Below, one piece after another: positions 34,261-45,993 of a DNA stretch of 64,000 nucleotides (position 1 is its first letter; each line of letters opens with the position of its first letter). The notes under the pieces were generated by a model. That model was given only the letters and a program-made list of their open reading frames with translations, was not told the DNA's origin and searched no databases. Source of the stretch: Cryptomeria japonica (taxonomy: Eukaryota > Streptophyta > Pinopsida > Cupressales > Cupressaceae); NCBI RefSeq assembly GCF_030272615.1, contig NC_081412.1, forward strand, positions 101,061,796-101,125,795, written 5' to 3'. The position numbers and the translations under genes are program-made.

Positions 34261-36346
34261 TTGAAATACCACCAATCTCTCATTGTCTGTTATAATGCCA
34301 ACACAATGCGCTAATAGCTGATCTCAATGTGCTAATGTTTGGCCTTAATATGATAAGTTGTTGCTTCAACACACTAGAATGTTTTTAGAAAGCGCTAAGG
34401 TGTGAACTACTGATTTGGGATTGGTAATGCGCTAAAGTTTAATACTAATGTGCTATGTTGAAGCTTGCACGTGCTAAAATATGGTTCCAAAGCACTAAGA
34501 TGTTGCTCTTATGTGCTAAACTGCCCTGATAGTTTTGACTTGTAGTTTTCCGCGATTTGTGAATTTTGTCTTAATGATGATGGATGATTTTCTGAAGTAA
34601 CAAATGAAAGCACAACACAAAAGAGATAACCATCTTGTCTAGTCTAAACAATGAGTGTATGTTCTGTGAGGATGTGTTCAAATCCCCAGTGTTTTAACAG
34701 GTTTGGATACAAAAAAGTCAATTTAATCAAACTCTTTATTCAAGGGTCATCGACAATACCATAGCTCACTAGTCTCAATACTCCGTCAGCTCAAATAGCC
34801 TTGTCACCCCCTAAGGGGTGCCCATTTTTTTGCCTTTTGCTAGAAATTAACTCAAAGTGAATTGCTTCACAATTGAGTAGCTATCTTGGGAGATATATGG
34901 TGAGTAATCTCAGGGGTGGATTCTTCCCCACCTTTGCACTATGATACTGCAAATACTTGGATACTGATTTGGCTCAAAGTTTCTAATGCTAAAGTTTGTA
35001 ATCAGGCTTCCTGTTCAGTCATCAGTGATAAAATCCCTTAGGAGGCTTCCAAACCTTTAGAACAAAGGCTTTATGTATCATAAAGATACTGGGGGAAGGC
35101 TAATCGTTGCGTGCAACCATTGAAAAGGACTTTCGTCACTTTCCACTTTTGATTATAGTGGGTTGGAACACTTAGCGTCAGCATCAAAGGCATTCCCCAC
35201 TTAGGTCGTTCCCCTCACATCGGCCAAAGAATGGCTTTAAGAGTTGTTCAACTTCTTGGGAGGGCTGGCCCTAAAGGTTTTAATGCAATAAACGTTGAAA
35301 TCATAAGAGTGGTCTGACTTTTTGATCACCCAGTTAAGGGGAGAGCCAATTCCTTCCACTTTCGAATCAAAGCACACAAGTGTTCTTTTTAACCTTTTAT
35401 TGCAATGATTTGGTAAAATCTATATGGAGATATTGATCCATAAAACATGGTGTTTATTTTATCCCATCAAATGAGTGATTATCTGATCTAGTAAAGGAAC
35501 TTGGTCAGCAAAGTAAAATTTTGATTTTTTGTTAACAAAATAAATCGATAAAAGAGGAAGAACTTCCCTCTTTAACTTTGAAAACAAAATTTAGACAAGT
35601 GTGATTCTTTTTCCTTGCAAAAATTTAAAAGATTGATCCTTTTAAGAACCAAAGGATGGTGAGGTTCTTTTCCAAGCTCTTTTTGCAAAAATAGAGAGTT
35701 TGTTGGTTCATTTTAGCAACCCAAAGGAAAGTTTTCTCCTATGAAAGCAAGGCAAGATTTTTTTGTGGTTCTTTTTAAGTGCCCAAATGAGGTGTGAGTT
35801 CAATTTTAGCTTTAAACAAGAATTTAAAAAGAATTCAAATTTTTAACTAACTTAGCTAAGTTAGTAAAAATTTCAAACTAATTTAAATTCTAACTTAAAA
35901 TAAAATGGGTTCCCAAACCTGCAATGAAACTTCAGAAATCCTACAAAAACAACAATTAAATCCATTCAAAAAATACCGGTTTTGTGGACTGTCACAAGTC
36001 TAAATATGATCTTGGTTATAAATTAATTTTTCTTCTCTGTCTATGATGGGCTATAGAATAACTCGGATGCGCTGCTGAATAACCTAGATGCGCTATCAGA
36101 TAGACCTGACGCGCTGTACTGTTTTCCAAATGCACTATATTGTTAGTTTCCCACACCAAAATCTAAAGGAAAATTTTTAAAAAATGTTATGCACTAAGGG
36201 AGGGTTTCTACATGCTAGGATATGATTCCTGCATGCCGAACAATATACCGGATGTGCCAAGGAAGATTCTCCATGTGCCGATTCTCCTTTCCCGCATACC
36301 TACAAAGTTGGTTAAATTCAAAAACCGATTTGATTAATGGGGTTAT
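34261..36346 (-). other. F 5' leader region
   Basis: No gene seen. 34300-34520 and 36060-36145 carry scattered ATGCGCTA/ATGTGCTA words. CACCCCCTAAGGGGTG (34806-34821) is a 6-bp stem with a CTAA loop. 35560-35900 is AT-rich. Long untranslated leaders are usual in Ogre/Tat elements. Confidence 0.6.
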
Positions 36347-36364
36347 GCCCCATGGTGGGCACCA
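36347..36364 (-). promoter_or_regulatory. Probable primer binding site of F
   Basis: Minus strand TGGTGCCCACCATGGGGC lies four bases inside the 5' LTR. It has the TGG start required to pair with a tRNA CCA end and is not the tRNA-Met site used by E, G, B, C, D and J. I cannot name the tRNA with confidence. Confidence 0.6.
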
Positions 36365-36368
36365 GAAA

Positions 36369-37844
36369 TGTATGCGGCAAAAGTGGTTCAATGAAATCCA
36401 AAATGTGAAAATATTTCAAGGACTTGCCCACACACCCATGGGACTCTTGGTGCAAGTTATGGAGCCATGAGGAATGGCTCAACTTCCCAAGGAATTTTCC
36501 ATGGTTCTCTATCTCACAAGGTCCCTCAAGCCAATGCCTTTGCTCTCAGATCACTGAGCAAAGTGACTTAGGGATGATGAATACAAGAACAAGGGATGCT
36601 TTTGATATAATCTATTATGAATGCATCCTATTTATGCACGATTCTAGTAAATGATCTAAACTAGATGATAAGATGACAAGGTTAGTAAAAATACTATCCT
36701 AACATGATATACTAGCTATAAGATTTAATCTAGGATGATAGAAATATTCTAAAATGATTATTAGATTTATTTCTATTACAAAGAGAGGCTAAATGCTTGT
36801 TTAAAATTAAGTATAAGTATGATTCTAAAGACTTGGATCCTTAAAATAAAGGAGTGACGGTTCTATTTATAGAAGAAACATGGCAATGGATGGTTAGGAT
36901 TGAAGGATCTTATCAAGGGCCATGATTGAAAGTTATCAATCCATGTTTGCAATTCTCACCAATGAAATGGTGACAATTGTCAACATAAGACTACTTGAGA
37001 GGAGAGATAAGAAGCATTAAATGCTTGAGAAGGCATGAAGGTTACCTTTGAAGGTAAAGGTTAAGGTTAGGTTCAGGCTATCCATTGGATAAAGCTTTTA
37101 CCCAAAGGATAAACTCTTGTGCAAAGGTTAAGGGTATAACCATGGTCAAAGCAATGAATGTCTGATGAGACCCTTGGGTTAGATGAGGGTTAAGTTAGGC
37201 AAAAAGTCTCTAACCATGCCACAAAGGGTTAGTTAACCATTAATGGTTCGAAGACTTTGGGGACAAATTTGTAAAAGTCCTTCCAAATTTGGGGGTTTTC
37301 AACAAGTTAGCTTGTTGAAGGCATAAAGGCTTTAATGCCTTTGGAAGACTTTACTCCAATTTTGAGAAGTGACCTCCTCAAATTTAGGGAAATGATATAA
37401 TTGAAGGGTTTTAAGTTAATTGATTAGGATTAGGAGGATTGTAGAAGAATTTAGGAAGAGGGTTAGGAGGCAAGTGGGAGATGTAGGAAAATGCAAGCGT
37501 GTGTGGGATAATAGGATTTAATTAAAATAAATTGCTTTATTTTAATTTGGTTGCAAGTTGAGGATTTAAATAAATTTAGATTTATTTAATTGGGGTGAAC
37601 TATTTAATTAAATATGAATTTAATTAAAAGTAGAGAGAAGGGATTTAATTAAATAAAATGATTTATTCAATTAAATGATATAAAGGGCTTAAGTGAATTT
37701 AAATAAATAAATTGAATCATTTATTTAATTAAAATAGAGGAATGTGGGTGATTTAATTAAATTAGATTTAACTAAATAGAGAAATGAGAATAAAATAAAC
37801 ATTAAATATTCATTTAGGAATATGGTCATTTTTATATGTCTACA
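36369..37844 (-). repeat. 5' LTR of F
   Basis: 1476 bp, same length and ends as 10848-12323. Right flank ACTCC (37845-37849) repeats the left one at 10843-10847. Confidence 0.93.
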
Positions 37845-37849
37845 ACTCC

Positions 37850-38839
37850 TTCATCAACATAGTAACATGATTTGTCTCTATTCTTCTTAAATCTGTATAT
37901 CTGATATTCAGGGTTAGGCTTATATGTTCTTTTAGCTTCTTCTTTCAATCTTGTATGTCTGTCAGGACACCTAGATGCCATATGACCAATTTTATTGCAG
38001 TTAAAACATTTAAATGGTGCTTTACCTTCATACTTACTTCCAACTAGACCTTTAGGCATTTTCCTTGCAAATAGTGCTTCAAGCTCTTCAAGCTCTTCAT
38101 TCTCCCTTATGATTTCTTCAAGTTCTCTAGCATAGAGTGCTTTCCAATCAGTTTTTTTAGATGATGATGATGATGCTATTGCAGATGATGAAGCTTTGTA
38201 AGCCAAATCTGTCTTAATTGTAGCAACAGGACCACATTCCTCAAGTTCAAAAGCTGAAAGTTTTCTAACCAAAGTATCTCTAGATACTGATGCATTAGGC
38301 ATTGTTCTCAATTCATTAATGGCTGTTAATTTCATTTTATATGCTAGTGGCAATGCTCTTAAAACTTTGGAAACAATTTCATCTTCACTTAAGGATCCCC
38401 CACAACATTATATACCCAAAACAATTTCATTTACTCTTTCCATAAAAGCAGAAATCCTTTCATCTTCTTCCATTTTTAGATTTTCATACCTAACCTGGAA
38501 GCATTCTAGTTTTGTAATTTTGACAGTGGTATCACCTTCATTCAATGTCTCCAATTTGTCCCAAATAGCTTTAGTAGTAGATTGGTATGATAATCCCATG
38601 ATTTGTTGATCTCACAATGCACTCAAAAGTGCTTCTCTTGCTTTGCAATCATTCTCCTAATCTTTAGCCAAGGTTAGTGGATTAGGTGGACTTTGAGGAG
38701 GACCAACATAGCCATTCTTTGTAACATCCCATATGTCTCTTCTAATGCAATTCAGATGTGTCTCCATTTTGATCTTCCATATACCATAGTTAGTTCCATC
38801 AAGCTTCAGACTGTCCTTCCTGAAATAGTTAGTTGCCAT
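37850..38839 (-). pseudogene. E gag
   Basis: ATG at 38839 (ATNYFRKDSLKLDGTNYG), stop near 38657; the frame continues 38599-38408 and 38353-37850. UBN2-like gag as in G: LETLNEGDTTVKI, EDERISAFMERVNEIV, then the intact zinc knuckle CFNCNKIGHMASRC (about 37965-38007). The frame runs into F's insertion site; its protease continues at 10842. Confidence 0.9.
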
Positions 38840-38881
38840 TGAATCTCCTCAAACTGTTAAACTTCTGCAAAAAGAGGACTA

Positions 38882-38894
38882 GGCTCTGATACCA
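38882..38894 (-). promoter_or_regulatory. Primer binding site of E
   Basis: Minus strand TGGTATCAGAGCC (tRNA-Met), two bases from the LTR end. Confidence 0.92.
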
Positions 38895-38896
38895 AT

Positions 38897-39960
38897 TGTT
38901 AGGACTCAGAGGCAACTGAGAGGGGGGTGAATCAGTTGTCTATTAATTTCAACCCAAATATAACTTAACCAAACTTAGTGCAAACTACCGGTAAACCAAA
39001 CTTAATTCCGATAGACAATTTAGTAGTTAATAACAGTACCGTTAAAGTTTAATGCATGAAACATAAAGACAAATAACATCCACAACACATAACACATATA
39101 TTTGTACGTGGAAACCCTGTGAGGGGAAAAACCATGGTGGGAAACATTACCCACAATCAGATGATACTACTGCATATAGTATGTGTGTACAATATGGGGT
39201 CTGCACATGCAGAAAGGCCAACTGCCTAGAGTTCACTGCTCAATCACAAAATGAGAGTCACACTAACTACAATTGGATGGTTAAATCCAATGATAATGTA
39301 CTGCTCCAAATAACATCTTCATATGTTGGATTCAGTATCAGTTAAGCTCTAATTGTCTTCTTCATACCTTACTTGAATCTTCAAATGATGTCCGCGTGTA
39401 TAGCTCTGTTTATATTCGCATATACCTTATTACAATCCTTTTCACACCTTCTTTTTTTTTAATCTCACAAATGAGATCTTACATATATACCAAAACCTAA
39501 GACTAAATGTGTAGGTCAGCTTACAAAGAATATTACAATTAAATCAATTACAAATGAATCAATATGATATACATGATGTTGGCTCAATGAATTTGCAATA
39601 ATAACAAATCATCTCCTTAACGTGTCATGCTGATCTGGAATAGATAACACATGTCGGTCCTTAACCTAGACGTATTTGCCGGTAACAACAAATATGAAAA
39701 CTCGATTAGACCAATAACCAAATCACCAAAACCAAGTGTCCAAACAATGTCTTTGACATAACCAAGTAATCTCCAGATGATAAGAGATCATCCTCAGTGC
39801 CAGTGAACAATATAAGCTGCTGGTAAACTAGATACCAGTGAGTATGCATAAGTCACTGAACATGCCAATGAACATAACCAAAGATCTCCAAGTGCTGATA
39901 GGTGATGACAAGTGTTGACATCAATGATAAAACCAATGCAACACATCCAAAATACCAACA
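38897..39960 (-). repeat. 5' LTR of E
   Basis: 1064 bp, matches 6298-7344. Two-part hairpin at 39107-39154. Target duplication ACATA at 39961-39965. Confidence 0.93.
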
Positions 39961-39965
39961 ACATA

Positions 39966-40305
39966 CACACTATCAAATCCGCTTGGGGTCCTAGGCAAGC
40001 CTAACACAAAATCCATACTCAAACATTCCCAAGGCCTCTGAGGGATGACCAAGGGTTGATATAGACTTGCATTACTTGATGATCCATTTTCTCTTTTGCA
40101 AATTGTACATTGGTCTACAAACCTTCTCACTTCTTATTGCAACTTGGGCCAATAATAAAACCTATCAACCTGCTCCAAAGTCTTACCAATGCCAAAATGA
40201 CCTCCTAGAACTCCTTGATGCTTCTCTTGGATAATATTTTGCCTCATAGAACATTGTGGTATGCAAAGAAGATGACCTTTAAAAAAAAACCCTCCCGTAT
40301 CATGT
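39966..40305 (-). pseudogene. H integrase, N-terminal half
   Basis: Zinc-binding HHCC region: HQGVLGGHFGIGKTLEQV (about 40170-40225) and CTICKRENGS (40080-40115). First catalytic Asp in WECLSMDFVLGLPRTPSGFD (about 39985-40045). The frame runs into E at 39965 and continues at 6297. One stop near 40131. Confidence 0.88.
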
Positions 40306-41030
40306 ATTCTTAATATGAGACATGTGAGGTGTTAGAAAAATCAGAACAAACACTATAAGTCTCTACAAAATCCTTATCGTCCTTGTAGAGGTCTTTTAAC
40401 TCACTCAAACCTACACTTTGCAATTGTATCTCCTGCATAGTAATAACTCTCCTACTTAGTGCATTAGATACTTTTTTGGCTGTCCCTTTCTTGTGTTTGA
40501 TAGTGAATGTATAGGATTGTGAGTATTCAACCCACTGTAGGTGCCTTTGGTTCAACTTCTCTTGCCCATTGAGGAAACTAAGGGCATGGTTGTCAATGAA
40601 GACTACAAATTCTTTGGGTAGAAAGTAATGACACCACTTCTTCAATGCTTGTTATTGCATATAACTCCAAGTCATATGTGGAGTACCTTTGTTTAGTTTC
40701 ATTTAACTTCTCTCAGAAGAATGCTATAGGATGACCCTCTTGGCTTAAAACTGCCCCTATTGCCCTTTGGCTAGCATCACATTCTACTGTAAACAACTAA
40801 TTGAAATCAGGAAATCTAAGGGTTTGGCAGCTCTTCTATCTTTGCTTTCAACATTTCAAACCCCTTATTGGCTTCCTCTGTCCACTTAAAGTGACACTTA
40901 ATCCCTCCTTTAATGGTATTTAGAATAGGAGCACGAACATTGCTAAATTTTCTCACAAACTTTCTATAGAAAGATGCCATTCCATGAAAGCTTCTAACAT
41001 CACTTATGCCCCTAGGGATAGGCCAATTAA
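40306..41030 (-). pseudogene. H RNase H
   Basis: FVVFIDNHALSFLNGQEKLN and RHLQWVEYSQSYTFTIKHKK (40470-40610) are the C-terminal half of the gypsy RNase H. Upstream, 40646-41030 codes in other frames for the start of the domain (RAIGAVLSQEGHPIAF-like near 40720-40770). Stops and shifts throughout. Confidence 0.8.
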
Positions 41031-41034
41031 GTAT

Positions 41035-41879
41035 TTATTCTACCTTACTTGGATCCATCTTTAAACATCCTTGAGAAATTACAAAACCAAGATATACTAG
41101 CTCGATTTTCAAAAACTCACACTTTTCAAGGTTAATCTTGAGTTGAGCCTCCTTCAATTTCTTCAAGACCATCTCCATATGCTTGAGGTGTTCCTCCTTA
41201 GACCTACTAAAGATCAAAATGTCATCAAGATACACAATAACAAATCTACCAATAAAATCAACTAAGACTTCATTCATGAGCCTTTGGAAGGTACTAGGTG
41301 CATTGGTGAGGCCAAATAGCATCACCAACCACTCATATAGGCTTGCATTTGTTCTAAAGGCCATCTTCCATTCATCTCCAAGTCTAATTCTAATCTGATG
41401 ATAACCAGAGTTCAAGTCCACCTTTATGAAGTAGCTTGCACCTCCTAGATTGTCCAATAGGTCCTCAATCCTTGGCATGGGAAACCAGTACCTTATAGTA
41501 ATCTTATTGATTTCTCTAGAGTACGTGCACATTCTCCATTTTCCTCCTTTTTTAGGCACTAACACAATAGGAACAACACATGAACTCAAACTCTTCTTGA
41601 TAAACCCTTTGTCTAAGAGTTCTTGCACTTGTTTGGCGATATCTTCATTTTGACTAGGTGTCATTTTATAGGCAGCTTTGTTAGGCAGATTGGCCACTGG
41701 TATTAAGTCTATTTGATGATTTACATCTCTCATTGGGGGAAAAGTATTAGGCATGTCATCTCCTATTACTTCTTCATATTGTTTGAGTAGACCTTGCACG
41801 TCTTGAGGCACTTCACTAATTGGATTTGCCTTAGCTTCATCTCTAAGCTTCAACACTATAGCATGGCCTTGATGACATT
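41035..41879 (-). pseudogene. H reverse transcriptase
   Basis: Long frame to 41035 with LLDKGFIKKSLSSCVVPIVL, VPKKGGKWRMCTYSREINKI, DLNSGYHQIRIRLGDEWKMA, FGLTNAPSTFQRLMNEVLVD, and the catalytic box FVIVYLDDILIFSRS (about 41210-41255); all blocks are gypsy-typical. Upstream coding breaks at 41884, the left edge of C, and resumes at 59798. Confidence 0.92.
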
Positions 41880-41884
41880 CTTGC

Positions 41885-42951
41885 TGATGGACTTGAAAAG
41901 CACTGAGAGGGGGGGTGAATTAGTGACACCAAAAACCAAACTACTTTAAACACTGATTGGTAGATGAACTTAACAAAGATTTTAAACACAATGCATGTAT
42001 TCCAAAATGATATAACAACATCCACAAAAACTAAAGCATCCACCATAACACAAGTGTTTGTACATGGAAAAACTAAAATAGGTAAAAACCACAGTGAGAT
42101 GGAACTCACAAGTTAACTATCTATAGTAATACATAACTGACTGGTTAAGGTCTACAAAGTGCTCTGCTAGGAGCGAATCTTGTTAGAGATCGCAGAGCTT
42201 GATTAGAAGCTTATACCCTGTTAGAATTAGTACCCTGTTAGGAGTAACCTCGGTGGAGGATTTTAGAATCCAAACTAATGGATCACCTTGTTAAAGGATT
42301 TATACATTGAAGCTTGTTAGAGCTTACCTGGTTAAGGGATTTGATTCTGCTATAATGGTTAGAAAAAACAAGAATGGTTGATCTGTTCCGAGTAGCACAA
42401 TACTTACTTGATCAAATCCTTCTAAGCATATTCAACACTGCTCTTCTGCATATTCTACAACTTAACTTCTCACCACATAACACTTTCACTTATCATATAT
42501 CACACATAACATAATTCACTATGATGTCAATATATAGGCCTTATGATTTCATGTCAGCTTTAAGAAATCATAACATAATTTCCTAGGTGCAGTGTATCTA
42601 GACAAGTAACCATAACTCATCACAAAAATTGCCACCAAGCAGTCGGTGCAGGTAACTCATCACAAAAATCAACAAATACCAGTTGGAAAAATTAATACCA
42701 GTTTAAATAAAACATATGAACCGTTGTCCTTGAGTATCCACTTGATATCCATCTTGATCTTCATCATGATGCCAACTTAGTATAACCACATGTTGTCTCT
42801 TGTGCACATACCAGTTAACACAGATTACCGCTTAGAGATTAACCACTAAGTATATCGGTTGACAATGTAAAATGTAATCATATGTGTGTGTGAGAGTGTT
42901 TAATCAATGACAACAAATGATGAATATATTACAATCATCATCAAGCCAACA
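41885..42951 (-). repeat. 3' LTR of C
   Basis: 1067 bp; TGATGGACTTGAAAAGCACT at the left, AAGCCAACA at the right (plus strand). Contains the stem-loop array (42135-42350) and two-part hairpin (about 42060-42110). Confidence 0.93.
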
Positions 42952-43206
42952 ATCTCCCCCTTTGGCATTGATGGCAACACTTAGAAATTTTTATAGTAAT
43001 ACCGCTAAGTGTGCATACACAACAAATTTATACATATACTCATGCTCCCCCTTAATGAATACATTATACAAAATTTTCAAAAACACACACACATATTTCT
43101 ACTTCCCCTTTGATAACAATGCCAAATTTTAAAAGTAAAATATATACATATATATATAGAAAATTCGTATCAAAGTGTTCAACATATACAACATTAACTA
43201 AAAAGT
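42952..43206 (-). other. Polypurine tract and 3' untranslated region beside the C 3' LTR
   Basis: Minus strand CCAAAGGGGGAGAT (42952-42965) then GTTGCCATCAATG (complement of 42966-42978), which can pair with the LTR at 42903-42909. Whether this segment came from B or C is not resolved. TATATA-rich at 43138-43160. Confidence 0.75.
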
Positions 43207-45545
43207 TCATGCATTAGCTAATCTCATAAAAATAGCATTGTAACTCTTCTTCATATGCGACAAAGTATTTTCCCATGATTCCAGTATGTTCTTAGTATAC
43301 TTGAATGTAGACAATAGGTGTGAATGGAATTCTTCCATTGAGTCCAGTGTACAGGTTTTAGGGGTTGCAAGAATAGCTTCTGCATTGGAGTAGGCTATCT
43401 GAAGTATGTCTACTTGTGATGTTAGTATACTTTTGAGGTCTTTAAGAGATTGAAGTCTCTTTGCCTTCTTAGTATCATAGATTTCTAGTTTGCTATGAAA
43501 ATCATCTACAAACTTGTTAAAGGCATGCATGGAGTCCTAGAGTGGGACATATGCCTTGCATATCCTTTCCATTTCTTTCTCTATTTCAGTTTGACTTTTT
43601 GAAATGTTAGAATAAAAGAAAGTAACATTGGAGGTAGAAGCAAGATACTTTCCTCCTATTTCAATAGCTTTATTCAACAAACTTTTATTGTGTGATAGAG
43701 CCATTTTTCCACTATCAATATCCTTTGCTAGTTTTTCTACATATTTCTTCTTGTGATTCTTTACATCATATAGTTGAGCAACATCTTCTAGTGACTTGAT
43801 TTGATCAGATGCATCTGCAACTAACTGACCAAGTTTACTAATGGGTGTAGATAGATCTGCTATAGATGTTTCCCATAGTAGACCAGATAAAATATCTATC
43901 GTAGTCTGAATTGTCTCTGCTTCAACCTTTTGCTCTTTTAGTCTTTTCTTATGCGCTCTAGATTGCATGACACTTGCAATCTTCTTCATTTCTAATGTGC
44001 TCAAATTGTTCATATCAATAGGTCCTGAAATACTTAGAGAATCATCATCATCCTCATCAAGTTTCTTCTACTTTGCTAGTTCAGAGGATACAACCATAAT
44101 TATTGCTTTCTTTGTATTCTTCTCCGTTTCCTTTTCAGAGGACTATGTGACAACATTTTCAGTATGCTCCTTCTGAATTACTTGAATGACCGGTTGAGAT
44201 TGGGGTTTATCTAGTTGTTATGTTTCCGATGGATTGTCCACTTTTAGTTGAGTTTCCGGTTGTTCAACTAAGGTAACCTATACATTAGTATTTGCCGGAG
44301 GCTCCATATTTGGTGCATTGTTATCTCTAGATAGGTCAACTATGTCCTGAACATCATCAACAACATGAATAATGGAGTCATCCTTTTTCTTGAAAGGATA
44401 GACCTCATCAGGTTGAATAATCTCCTCTTCATCCATTTCTGGTCTATTAACATCATCAACTACCTCTTCTTTATTCTTATTCCTATAAGAATGGATGAGT
44501 TCTTCCATCTTTTTGATTCCACGGGCTATTTGATGTGTCTCAGTTTCAATAATTGCCCTTTTAGCATTAAGAATCTTCAATCTTCTTTCTTTAAAAGAAA
44601 AATGTGCTTTATTCTTTTCTTCATTTTGGTCTTTAATGCTTGAAAAAAGTCATGAATATTGTTTTCCTTGTTTTCACCCATGTTATTGAATAGCTCTATT
44701 AATTGTTTGCCTAGCGGTATATCATATCCAAGTTCTTTGTAACCTATACCGGGAACCTGTTTTGTTATGTGTAGCATCAGACATACTAATAGATTTCCAA
44801 ACCTGAAAGTTCTTTTCTTGTCCTTCTTGATCTTTCCAAGGTTGTCAATTAATTCATCTTTTAACCACTCACATACATCAATTTTTGCATTGTCTGTGAC
44901 CATATCATAAGCACTCTTAATGCATAAACTTGAAACTGAATTGAGTCTATTTGCATGAGTAGCTTTATATCCTAATATCATGCTGATGAATCTTACATTG
45001 ATATATGTTACATCATTAACTCTTAGGGATGTCTTGTCGAATGTTGCACCAGTTAGGTTTATAACTAGGTCATTGGAAACCTTCTTGGTTTTATCTGGTC
45101 TTTTACTGGTGGTCAGTAACCCTATGACAACTTTCATAGCTTCCTTGGTGATTTTGTGGACTGCATCCAACCAGAAAAACTCACCATGTACCCTACTTAA
45201 GACTATCCTAATCACATCCTTTGGAAATTCAGGAATGCTAAGGATCTCTGTAAATCCTAGGGTCTCAATGATTTTGTGTTCATCTTTTACATTGCCGGTT
45301 TTATCACATATCATAGTTTTAAACATGGTTTTAATTTCTTTATCTTTTAATTCCTCAATGTTGCAGTGGATGTACATTCTGGGGTCTTCAACATAAACAA
45401 CTCCCTTAGGAATTTGAGAAAAAGCACCTAAGGTATCATCTTTCTTTGCTACCTCGGGAACTAACTGAAATACGGGCCCGGGTCTTTTTATCACTTCAAC
45501 AATAGTAGGGTTTTCTATATATTCAATTGCAGAGGTGGATGCCAT
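43207..45545 (-). pseudogene. ORF2 of B: conserved protein of unknown family
   Basis: ATG at 45545 (MASTSAIEYIENPTIVEVIK), open to 44577, then one frameshift and several stops to 43207; about 780 codons. The N-terminal globular part shares with C and D the signature ILSRVHGEFFWLDAVHKITK (about 45130-45190) and FGNLLVCLMLHI (about 44770-44810). An acidic middle and a long coiled-coil C-terminus follow. I do not recognise the family: no RT, protease, integrase or transposase motif. It occurs only downstream of the zinc-knuckle gag. The C-terminal portion could derive from C by recombination (see findings). Confidence 0.65.
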
Positions 45546-45993
45546 GATTAAATACCTTTTACTACCTTTAGGATGGATGAATGCTTGGAGTGTTCTTGCT
45601 TCTTTGCTCGAAATGCCTTAGCTCAGGATCTTCGCACTCTTCATAAATTTGAAATCTCAGTGAAATGAAATGGAGCCAAACCCTTGATTATACAGTGTCT
45701 TTTAGCTATCTACCACATTAATTGTATGCCGGTTAAGTATTCACTTAACATTGTTTGCTGGTAATAAGTAATTTCCTACTTCTTATCTCTAACCGAGGGA
45801 ATAATAGCACATGTGTCAATAGATTGCCAAACCCTCAAGGAAATTTTCTTCAATTTGATGAAGAACTTCCTGCCGGTGGAGCACTGCTCTATCCTGCTGG
45901 TGAAGCATCACTCTATCCTACCGGTGGAGGAGTATTCCCAATATTTAGATAAGCTTTTCTAATCCATTGTTTTGAGAATTCTTGCTTAACCTC
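45546..45993 (-). other. B spacer between gag and ORF2
   Basis: Non-coding, in the same place as the spacers of C, D and J. Contains CTGTATAATC on the minus strand near 45695, TATA-like, and a weaker match to the GCATTTAATG core (ATTAATGTGG near 45715). No gene. Confidence 0.5.

Larger units (their letters stand above)
10848..37844 (-). mobile_element. Element F: large Tat/Ogre-like Ty3/gypsy retrotransposon
   Basis: Two LTRs of equal length (1476 bp each: 10848-12323 and 36369-37844) begin TGTATGCGG and end GTCTACA. ACTCC target duplications lie at 10843-10847 and 37845-37849. F lies inside E and contains G plus the LTR-like fragment L. Without G it is about 20.3 kb, in the size range of Ogre/Tat elements. 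Minus-strand order: primer site, leader, gag, protease, non-coding gap, RT, RNase H, second RNase H, integrase, then on the opposite strand a PMD gene. Two RNase H domains are known for the Tat lineage. All frames carry stops. Confidence 0.9.
6298..39960 (-). mobile_element. Element E: Ty1/copia retrotransposon carrying F and G
   Basis: LTRs at 6298-7344 and 38897-39960 share ends (TGTTGG...CTAACA on the minus strand). ACATA target duplications lie at 6293-6297 and 39961-39965. The internal parts are 7345-10847 (pol) and 37850-38896 (gag, primer site). The middle is occupied by F, which carries G. Gene order gag, protease, integrase, RT, RNase H is that of copia. Without F, E is about 6.7 kb, close to the 6.67 kb of its relative G. 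Every open frame has stops or shifts, so E is dead. Boundaries are seen; copia class follows from gene order and the [11 protein letters not shown] motif. Confidence 0.93.
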
